Assembly (NCBI GenBank): GCA_964623625.1
Contig: CAZUUJ010000006.1
Span: 14,597-78,596, forward strand
Source: CAZLGM01 sp964623625
Lineage (GTDB): Bacteria > Desulfobacterota > Desulfobulbia > Desulfobulbales > Desulfocapsaceae
DNA: 64,000 nucleotides
Direction: 5' to 3'
Shown here: positions 34,765-42,156 of the stretch, in pieces
How the letters are laid out: every line of letters starts with the position of its first letter
How positions within the stretch are numbered: position 1 is the first letter of the stretch
The notes under the pieces: model-generated
What the model saw: only the letters and a program-made list of their open reading frames with translations
Told to the model about the DNA's origin: nothing
The model's database searches: none
Program-made: the position numbers and the translations under genes

Positions 34765-35940
34765 CTAGCCTTTGACAACCGCAAGGGGATGGAGCGTCTC
34801 CACAACCTGGATCAGATCCAGTTGATTGTTGAGAACGGTGTCAATATCCTTGTAGGCGCCGGCGGCCTCATCGAGACTTCGTTTTGATCGAACTGAGTGG
34901 ATGATGCCTTGATTGTCAAGCTTGCGGATTTCATCTTGCAGGGAGAGTGTTCGCTGGGCCTGTTTACGACCCATTTTCCGTCCGGCGCCGTGAGAACATG
35001 ACATGAATGAATCCCTGTTACCCTTGCCGCGAACAATGTAGCTGGCAGCCCCTTGAGATCCGGGGATGATGCCGATTTCACCTTTGAACGCCCTGGTAGC
35101 TCCTTTACGGTGGACCAGGACTTTTTTGTGAAAGTGAGCTTCAAAAGCGGCATAATTGTGGGCCACATGGATCATCGGTTCAAAATTCACTTTAGTGACA
35201 AATGAGTGGACAATGTCCTGGAGCCGCGCCATCATCAGCTTACGGTTGCAACGGGCAAATTCTGCGCAGTAGCCCATTTCCGCAAGATAGTTCTGTCCCT
35301 CTTCCGAGTCAATCGGCAGATAGGCCAGTTGGAATTTCTTCGGAATCGGTGACTTCCATTTTGCATTGAGCTGGATGGCACGTTTGTTGTAATGGTTGGC
35401 TACCCGGTATCCCAGGTTTCTGCTGCCCGAATGGATCATCAGCCAGATAAAACCGTCATTGCCACGTTGAATTTCAATAAAATGGTTGCCACCGCCAAGG
35501 GTCCCGATCTGGCCGAGCGCACTTCTGTATTCTCTGTTGATGATGGGGAGTTCGGAGACGGGTGGCGCTCCTTTGATATTGGGCATATGGCTTTCGTGCT
35601 GCCGCCTTTTATGGTGTTTAAAACCAAGCGGAATAGCGCTTCGGATACCAGCCATAATTGTTTTAAGACTGTCCCTGTCCATGTGATGGATCGATGTCTG
35701 AACGGCACACATGCCGCAGCCGATATCCACACCAACAGCGTTGGGCACAACCATCTTTTCCGAAGCCATGACCCCGCCGATGGGCATGCCATACCCCATA
35801 TGGGCATCCGGCATGATAGCTACATGCTTGAAAATAAAGGGCAGGTTGGCCAGATTTTTAGCCTGCTGGAGCGCTTCTTTTTCAATATCATCAAGCCACA
35901 ACTTGATGGGATGTTTTTCCGTTTTAATGATCTGTTTCAT
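34765..35940 (-). CDS. rtcB: RNA-splicing ligase RtcB family protein
   Basis: A 391-residue protein from ATG 35940 (MKQIIKTEKHP); the longer frame to 35979 uses a GTG and adds 13 atypical residues. The family's metal and catalytic motifs are present: VGVDIGCGMCAVQT (metal-binding Cys), GTLGGGNHFIEIQ, MIHSGSRNLG, and SCSHGAGRKMGRKQA with the His that is guanylylated. RtcB joins 2',3'-cyclic phosphate or 3'-phosphate RNA ends to 5'-OH ends with GTP and Mn2+. No rtcA or archease gene is adjacent. The first 51 bp of the coding sequence are duplicated at 52857-52907. Confidence 0.93.
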   Translation of the reverse strand: MKQIIKTEKHPIKLWLDDIEKEALQQAKNLANLPFIFKHVAIMPDAHMGYGMPIGGVMASEKMVVPNAVGVDIGCGMCAVQTSIHHMDRDSLKTIMAGIRSAIPLGFKHHKRRQHESHMPNIKGAPPVSELPIINREYRSALGQIGTLGGGNHFIEIQRGNDGFIWLMIHSGSRNLGYRVANHYNKRAIQLNAKWKSPIPKKFQLAYLPIDSEEGQNYLAEMGYCAEFARCNRKLMMARLQDIVHSFVTKVNFEPMIHVAHNYAAFEAHFHKKVLVHRKGATRAFKGEIGIIPGSQGAASYIVRGKGNRDSFMSCSHGAGRKMGRKQAQRTLSLQDEIRKLDNQGIIHSVRSKRSLDEAAGAYKDIDTVLNNQLDLIQVVETLHPLAVVKG

Positions 35941-36191
35941 ATTTTTAATCAGCGATATATACAGGATCGCCCCCGACACACCAGCTGATCTCTCGACTCT
36001 AAGTCATCAAGGAAGAGGTCAGCAAGAGGGGTCGGCCAAGCCAGTATTATGATAAATCTCTCACTAACTTAAGACCGCAATAGGTGCGGCTGTCGTTTGC
36101 CGTCGCTTATGTAGTGTGTCAGAAAAATGTCAGAAGGAGGTTGTATGTTGCTCACACGACATTAATTCTTTTGAAGTTTTCGAGCAATTAG

Positions 36192-36747
36192 ATGCCTAGG
36201 TCCGAACCATATCTCCAAAATACCGCAGTCTATCATCCACGTAATCCGTTTACATCAACGCTCTATCAACTCCTCAAAAATCATTTTGAACGATTTGAGC
36301 GGAATTATCAGCAAGAATTTTCAGTTTAATACGGTTTTTATCGCTCAGTCGTGTCTGATGTCGTCCACGCGTATTTTGATTGCGGTGACCTTAAGAAAGG
36401 TTCGGAGTCTCCACTCTGTTGCGCTTACCTGCCCGTATTCGATGCCCTGATTGCCATCATGAATTCCTGCTTGCTTTCTCCTGTCGCAGACGATGGTTCC
36501 TGAGTCTCCTTTCAGTCGCTTACCTGTCCCTCATGTCATGCCCCATTCTTTAGTGAAGCCCCTGGCTGAAGTTCTTCGAGCGAACCTGCTGATAATGCAC
36601 AAAAAGGAAGGGCTCATTGATGAGGATTTTATCAGGATGATCATGAAGTGGCGCCACACTTCCGGTTTCAAAACCTCAATTCTGGCTGTATGGGGGAGGG
36701 AAAAAAAGCAAATTCTTATCACCAAATTTAATAGTATTAATCCTTGA
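36192..36747 (+). pseudogene. IS91-family transposase remnant
   Basis: From ATG 36192 the frame reads YHPRNPFTSTLYQLLKNHFE and YGFYRSVVSDVVHAYFDCGD. This is the N-terminal pattern of IS91/IS801-type Y2 transposases, interrupted by a TAA after QQEFSV. A shifted frame then gives the zinc-binding start (CPDCHHEFLLAFSCRRRW). The catalytic part is deleted. From about 36575 a C-terminal segment remains (LIDEDFIRMIMKWRHTSGF). It is a dead rolling-circle insertion sequence. The flank from 35941 to 36191 shows no gene. Confidence 0.8.
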
Positions 36748-36780
36748 TTTGTAACATAAAATCGGGCTTTTTCGGGGCTG

Positions 36781-37812
36781 TTATTTCGTCAGGCGATTAA
36801 TATCTTCAACCAGCTGATCAATTCGTTTGGTGGTCGTATTCCATGAGGTCATGAAACGAACACCGCCTGCACCGATGAAAGTATAAAAATGGTACCCAAG
36901 GTTTCTGAGTCCGGCCTGAATCTTTTCCGGCATCTGGACAAAAACAGCATTGACCTCGACAGGATACAACAGATTGAGGGAAGTGTTCCCACCCAACTGG
37001 TCGGCCAGATATCGCGCACATTCATTTGCATGGGTAGCATTCTTCCGCCAAATCCCTGTCTCAAGAAAGCCCGCCCACTGGCATGAAATGAATCTCATTT
37101 TCGATGCAAGTTGACCGGCCTGCTTGCATCTGTAGGCAAATTCAGAACCAAGTTCGCGGTTGAAAAAAATCACCGCTTCACCAAGCGACATACCGTTTTT
37201 TGTGCCACCGAGACATAAGACATCTACACCAGATTTCCAGGTCATTTCCGCCGGTGTTTTTCCAGATGAAACAATGGCGTTGCTAAACCGGGCACCGTCC
37301 ATATGTATCCGTAAACCATATTTTTCTGCCATATTCTTGATCTGGGTCAGTTCTGTTGTGGTATATACAGTACCGAGTTCCGTCGACTGGGTGAGGCTTA
37401 TAACCTTTGGTTTCGGATAGTGTATATCTGAGCGTTTAGTAACGATTGCCTCTATCTGTTCTGGTGTCAGTTTACCGTTTGCTTCTTTACCCAACAATAT
37501 TTTAATACCGTTTGAAAAAAACTCGGGAGCACCGCATTCATCTGTTTCAATATGGGATGTGTTGGTGCAGATAAGACTGTGGTAAGATTGGCAGAGGGAA
37601 GATAGGGCAAGGGAATTGGCTGCGGTTCCGTTAAAAACAAAATAATTATCACAATCGGTTTCGAAAAAATCTCTCAAGAGATCGGCTGCTTTCTGCGTCC
37701 ATTCGTCTTCACCGTAGGGAAAAGCATCACCGTTATTGGCCTTTTCGATTGCCTGGAGTGCTTCCGGGCAAATACCTGAATAATTATCACTGGCGAATTG
37801 TTCGGTTGTCAT
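36781..37812 (-). CDS. ltaE: low-specificity L-threonine aldolase
   Basis: A 343-residue protein of the beta-eliminating lyase/threonine aldolase fold. Start chosen at ATG 37812 (MTTEQFASDNYSG), because the 36 residues upstream from 37920 are unlike the family. Key motifs are the N-terminal FASDNYSGICPEAL, HIETDECGAPEF, RIHMDGARFSNA (Asp contacting the cofactor) and LGGTKNGMSLGEA with the Lys that binds pyridoxal phosphate. The reaction is cleavage of threonine or allo-threonine to glycine and acetaldehyde. It is cytoplasmic and monocistronic. Confidence 0.92.
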   Translation of the reverse strand: MTTEQFASDNYSGICPEALQAIEKANNGDAFPYGEDEWTQKAADLLRDFFETDCDNYFVFNGTAANSLALSSLCQSYHSLICTNTSHIETDECGAPEFFSNGIKILLGKEANGKLTPEQIEAIVTKRSDIHYPKPKVISLTQSTELGTVYTTTELTQIKNMAEKYGLRIHMDGARFSNAIVSSGKTPAEMTWKSGVDVLCLGGTKNGMSLGEAVIFFNRELGSEFAYRCKQAGQLASKMRFISCQWAGFLETGIWRKNATHANECARYLADQLGGNTSLNLLYPVEVNAVFVQMPEKIQAGLRNLGYHFYTFIGAGGVRFMTSWNTTTKRIDQLVEDINRLTK

Positions 37813-38021
37813 TTTTTTTATCCTCAAGGCAGAATACGTTTTCCATAAATCAGATGACCGCATTCTTTGCCGTCTATTTCCGCAATATTTGGCATATGCC
37901 CCCATCTGCTGAAGTACCACTATCCCATAAAATCAGATTGACAGCAAATTGTCAGGATCGTATCTTTTCCTGACATGTTAAAAAACGTTTCACCTTCGAT
38001 GATGGGAGAGGGAGATCTCAA

Positions 38022-38150
38022 ACCCGGATGAGTCAGTCAAAGCAAGGATTGTTGCCTCTGTTTGTACCTCATCGGGCGGCAATTTCCGGTTTTAAAATCC
38101 CAATTCTAAACGTGTGGAGGAGGGGGTGAAAAACAATTACCTGTCACCCT
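38022..38150 (+). repeat. IS91-type remnant, second copy
   Basis: The stretch GATGAGTCAGTCAAA, then GGGCGGCAATTTCCGG and CAATTCTAAACGTGTGGAGG, matches 48997-49125 over about 120 bp. Its right half matches the end of the IS91 remnant at 36655-36732. It is probably the 3' end of the same element left behind by rolling-circle events. The surrounding 37813-38435 holds no convincing gene. Confidence 0.6.
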
Positions 38151-38435
38151 CATTTCTATTTCCCCATGTTCCAGGCATCTTTAGAAAGATTACCATCAAG
38201 CTAAAAATGTCCGGCACTCCTCTGGATTTCATCCGTTAGAATTTTTCCGATATCAGCATTATGAGAGAAATTTTGATCCATATCGTGTTCAAGTTGATGG
38301 ATTTCCAACTATTCCCTGGATAAATTGAAGTCGATAAATAGCAGGGAGAAAACAACTGTAAGTAAAGTGCGTTCGTAGCTGTCGTGTTGCACTCCCACAC
38401 AATAGGGGCCTGACTTTGTAGTCCTGCATAGAGGA

Positions 38436-38579
38436 GTAAACAACCACGCGTAAAACGCGTGGCTTTGATTCCCGGCAAAGCCGGGGAGCAAATGTGCGAA
38501 GCACTTATGTTTTAATGAGCAGCGTTATCCGCCGGCATAGCCGGCGGTTTTTACGGCATATGGTAAAACCGCTGCGCAA
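38436..38579 (+). repeat. 144-bp multi-hairpin repeat, copy R3
   Basis: Opposite orientation to R1 and R2. Hairpins are CCACGCG/CGCGTGG, CCCGGC/GCCGGG, GTGC/GCAC, and CCGCCGGC/GCCGGCGG directly followed by TTTTTAC. GCAGCG and CGCTGC pair around the last hairpin. No gene ends in its TAA (a stop lies 18 bp upstream in that frame), unlike the other three copies. Confidence 0.9.
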
Positions 38580-38793
38580 TAACAAATCCTGCCGGCAGCT
38601 GCCTTACTTCTTGTTGGGCCCGGTATTTTCTGGTATGTTTGTTTCAGCCTTTCTCCATTGATTTTATTGAGTTTTTACCAAATCCAATATGTCAAAAAGC
38701 GAAAGGCTTTGAACGGTAAAACGCAATTGTTTTAAATAGTTGTTATGTTTGCACACTGTGCCTGCAGCAAATCCGAAACGTGGGAATTACATA

Positions 38794-40170
38794 ATGATGG
38801 CAGAGCATGCAGCCATACAAGTTCATGACCTCTCAAAAGCCTACCATGTTTATGAGAAGCCAGTTGATTACCTGAAAGAAGCTTTTGTTCACAGGCTGCA
38901 TAATCTCGGTTTAATTGGGAGGCACCGCTATCACTTTAGGAAATATTGGGCTCTGAAAAACGTCTCTTTTCAAGTGCGCAAGGGGGAAAGCGTTGGTGTT
39001 ATAGGGGAAAACGGTGCGGGCAAGTCAACACTACTGCAGCTTATTTGTGGCACTTTATTTCCCTCTTCCGGTAGTATTCAAGTAAGTGGAAGAATTGGTG
39101 CATTATTGGAACTCGGTAGCGGCTTCAATTATGATTTTACCGGGATCGAAAATGTTCGAATGTATGCATCGATGTTGGGTCTGAGTAAAAAGGAAATAGA
39201 TGTACGGCTACCGGATATTTGTAAATTTGCCGATATAGGAGAATTTGTTTATCAACCGCTAAGGAACTATTCCAACGGTATGGTCGTGCGACTTGCTTTT
39301 GCGGCTCTTGCACACGTTGATGCAGACATACTTGTTATCGATGAAGCACTGGCAGTCGGAGACACTTTCTTTCAGCAGAAATGCCTCCGATTTCTCCATG
39401 ATTTTCAAGATAAAGGGGGTACGATCTTATTTGTAACACACAATACATCAATGGTGCTTAATCTGTGCAGTAAAGCCCTGCTCCTTTATCCCGGTAGTGT
39501 AATACCGTCAACCTTCGGCGATGCCGAGGAACTTTGTAAGAAATACCTGGAGAATATTTATAATGATCCACTTCGAGGAAAAAGCTCACCGGAAAATAAA
39601 GAAGGTTCGATGAAGATAAATGGGCCATCATGCCAACCTGTATCTTTTGATGGCGATTTAAAATTTGACAGTATCTATACAGTCTCTGGATTTCGAGTTA
39701 ATGCAGACAGCTTTGGTCGGGGAGGGGCAGCTATCGTTGATGCAGGATTTTTCAACGAAGACGACCAGCGGTTGAGGACTCTGAATGGTGGGGATTCAGT
39801 CTGTTTCAAAATTTCAGTAAAGGTATATACACCCATTATCTGGCCGGCATTTGGCTTTATGCTCAAGAACAGCCTGGGAGAATATCTCTATACAGAGAGT
39901 ACGGATCAACACTTCAGGGAGCACCAACTTGTCTTTAGAGAAGGTGAGACCGTCACCGCTGCATTCAAATTCTCCATGCCGCATCTATATCAAGGTAAAT
40001 ATACAATAAACGTAGCCTTTGCCGAAGGACTCGGCGATGACCATATCCAGCACCATTGGATCCATGATGCAGTCCAGCTCGATGTGCTTTCCAGCCGGGT
40101 CGCACATGGCTTTAGTGGTATGAGTAAGATACAGATGAAAATCGATATATTTCCCAACTTTCATCAGTAA
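38794..40170 (+). CDS. polysaccharide ABC transporter ATPase, Wzt type
   Basis: A 458-residue protein from ATG 38794 or 38797 (MMAEHAAIQVHDLSK); the frame from TTG 38740 is not credible. The N-terminal ABC domain has Walker A GENGAGKST, a signature region NYSNGMVVRLAF, Walker B ILVIDEALAVGD and switch FVTHN. The C-terminal 150 residues form a beta domain (FFNEDDQRLRTLNGGD, GEYLYTESTDQ) like the carbohydrate-binding Wzt C-domain. Such proteins power export of lipid-linked O-antigen. The partner permease Wzm is not in the window, which is unusual. Its stop codon is the TAA of repeat R4. Glycosyltransferase genes follow. Confidence 0.92.
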   Translation: MMAEHAAIQVHDLSKAYHVYEKPVDYLKEAFVHRLHNLGLIGRHRYHFRKYWALKNVSFQVRKGESVGVIGENGAGKSTLLQLICGTLFPSSGSIQVSGRIGALLELGSGFNYDFTGIENVRMYASMLGLSKKEIDVRLPDICKFADIGEFVYQPLRNYSNGMVVRLAFAALAHVDADILVIDEALAVGDTFFQQKCLRFLHDFQDKGGTILFVTHNTSMVLNLCSKALLLYPGSVIPSTFGDAEELCKKYLENIYNDPLRGKSSPENKEGSMKINGPSCQPVSFDGDLKFDSIYTVSGFRVNADSFGRGGAAIVDAGFFNEDDQRLRTLNGGDSVCFKISVKVYTPIIWPAFGFMLKNSLGEYLYTESTDQHFREHQLVFREGETVTAAFKFSMPHLYQGKYTINVAFAEGLGDDHIQHHWIHDAVQLDVLSSRVAHGFSGMSKIQMKIDIFPNFHQ

Positions 40171-40310
40171 ACAACCACGCGTGAAACGCGTGGCTTTGAT
40201 TCCCGGCAAAGCCGGGGAGCAAATGTGCGAAGCACTTATGTTTTAATGAGCAGCGTTATCCGCCGGCATAGCCGGCGGTTTTTACGGCTTATGGTAAAAC
40301 CGCTGCGCAA
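40167..40310 (+). repeat. 144-bp multi-hairpin repeat, copy R4
   Basis: Nearly identical to R3. The TAA at 40168-40170 ends the Wzt-like gene. The stem CCGCCGGC/GCCGGCGG followed by TTTTTAC could end transcription after that gene. The T-rich arm GGTTTTTAC can instead pair with GTAAAACC just downstream, a terminator/antiterminator-like arrangement. Confidence 0.9.
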
Positions 40311-40335
40311 TAATAAATTATTCCTAGATGATTAA

Positions 40336-41802
40336 ATGATTATCCAGAGCCGTTATGGTGTTTTTGCCGCACCAGCTGCAAGTGATCTTATAACTTCATC
40401 ATTGCATCATTATGAAGAGTGGGCGCAAGTCGAAATCGATATACTGTCTCATTTCATTCAAAAAGACAGTATTGTTGTCGATGTCGGTGCATATATTGGA
40501 ACACATAGCCGGGCGTTCTCGGAATTGGTCGGTTCTGGAGGGAATGTGTATGCGTTTGAGCCCAATGGTTTTATCTACCCCTTTCTAGTTAAAAACACAA
40601 AAAATATCCAGCACAAGAATATTACAATCTACCCCTTTGCACTTGGCGCTGCCGGTGAGAAGAGAAAATTGATAAATGGGAAGAATGTTCAATGGAATTT
40701 TGGAGCAGTACGGCTCGAACCGATGGAGAAGGAGGGTGATGAGCTGGATATAGATGTGAAAATGCTGGATGATATGAATATCGATCGGGTTGATTTCATA
40801 AAGATCGATGTTGAAGGAATGGAATTAGAAGTATTGGATGGAGCTGAAAAAACAATTGAACAGTCAAAACCGATCATTTTTCAGGAGGTTAATTCTCTAG
40901 AAGCTTCTCATGCAATTCTCGGCTGGGCTCATCTACGCAGGTATTCAATCTTTGGGGTAATTGCTTCCGCTTATAATCCCAACAATTTCAATAGGTCACA
41001 GTATGATATTTTCGATGGAGCAAAAGAATGTGGTCTATTATTAATACACCAAGAAAAAGGAGATTCCTATTTAAACACTATTGAAGAAATGGCTCTGTCA
41101 TCTATTGAATCCGTTGATGATATAGCTCTTCTCCTGTTGCATAAACCGCAATACCCACATGAAGTTCTTAAAAACGCCACCGCAGCTGAGAAGCTTGGAG
41201 TTCATTATCACTCTCCTGCTCTGGAAGAAGCGCAAAAAAAACATGATCGTCTGGTGAGCGGGCTTGAAGATGTCAATACAGAACAGCGGATACAGATATC
41301 GTCCCTTTCTCAAGAAGTCAACAAGCTTGATCAGGAAAATACGGAGCAGCGGAAACAGGTATCGTCTCTTACCCGAAAAGTCAGCAAGTTTGAACAAGCA
41401 AATACGGAACAGCAAACACAGATATCGTCTCTTACCCGGGAAGTCAGCAAGCTTCAACAAGTAAATACGGAACGGCGAACACAGATATCGTCTCTTATTC
41501 AAGAGATCGAGGAAATAACTCTCTCGTTCAAGGGGATTACTGCCTCCAAATCCTGGCGCCTTACTCGACCATTGCGTATCCTCAGCCGTCTATTTATGCG
41601 GGGAGTTCCTCTGGTGACAGGCAACAGTTCCGGGAGTCAAATCAAGGATGCTATCAATGAGCTGTTTGATTCTGGGTATTACCAGGATCTCTACCCTGAA
41701 GCTGGGTCAACCGGTCTGAGTGCAATAGATCATTTCATTAAACACGGGTACCTAAACAGCTTCAATCCACACCCGCTTTTTGATAGTGCGTTCTATCTTT
41801 AA
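40336..41802 (+). CDS. FkbM-type methyltransferase with coiled coil; ends at a TAA inside a repeat array
   Basis: A 488-residue frame. Residues 1-220 are an FkbM-family S-adenosylmethionine methyltransferase: VVDVGAYIGTHSRAFSELVG, VYAFEPNG, and FIKIDVEGMELEVLDGAE. Residues 314-400 are a coiled coil of about four 21-residue repeats (NTEQxxQISSL). Then KSWRLTRPLRILSRL leads into 38-residue repeats. The second repeat is cut by a TAA at 41800-41802. Downstream the same frame continues as the same repeat with no other stop, so 40336-44373 is probably one protein of about 1345 residues. FkbM enzymes O-methylate sugars of surface glycans. It is in the polysaccharide cluster, 25 bp after repeat R4. 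Confidence 0.88.
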   Translation: MIIQSRYGVFAAPAASDLITSSLHHYEEWAQVEIDILSHFIQKDSIVVDVGAYIGTHSRAFSELVGSGGNVYAFEPNGFIYPFLVKNTKNIQHKNITIYPFALGAAGEKRKLINGKNVQWNFGAVRLEPMEKEGDELDIDVKMLDDMNIDRVDFIKIDVEGMELEVLDGAEKTIEQSKPIIFQEVNSLEASHAILGWAHLRRYSIFGVIASAYNPNNFNRSQYDIFDGAKECGLLLIHQEKGDSYLNTIEEMALSSIESVDDIALLLLHKPQYPHEVLKNATAAEKLGVHYHSPALEEAQKKHDRLVSGLEDVNTEQRIQISSLSQEVNKLDQENTEQRKQVSSLTRKVSKFEQANTEQQTQISSLTREVSKLQQVNTERRTQISSLIQEIEEITLSFKGITASKSWRLTRPLRILSRLFMRGVPLVTGNSSGSQIKDAINELFDSGYYQDLYPEAGSTGLSAIDHFIKHGYLNSFNPHPLFDSAFYL

Positions 41803-42156
41803 GAAAATCCTGATGTCCGGTCAAAGAAGACTAATCCTCTTCTTCATTATATCGAGCGTGGCTGGAAGGATGGGCGAAAACCGCATCCACTCTTTGATCC
41901 GGTATACTATCTGGAACAGAATCCGGATGTAAAAACAGCGAGGATCAACCCTCTCATACATTTCATTCAAGACGGTTGGCATGAAGGTCGAGACCCTCAC
42001 CCGCTCTTCGATATCCGGTTTTACCTCAACAAGAATCCTCATATCAAGGAAAGTGAGAATAACCCCCTCATCCATTTTCTCAAGGAAGGGTGGCAACAAG
42101 GGAGGAATCCAAGCCCTTACTTCGACATCACCTATTATCTTGCTCAAAATCCTGAT

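Noticed and set aside
38236..38504. Three minus-strand open frames
   Set aside because: They run through the repeat element R3 and change with its hairpins; no coding character.
32023..40310. The 144-bp repeats as integron attC sites
   Set aside because: The length and position at gene ends fit, but no GTTRRRY/RYYYAAC core pair is seen, orientations are mixed and no integrase gene is present.
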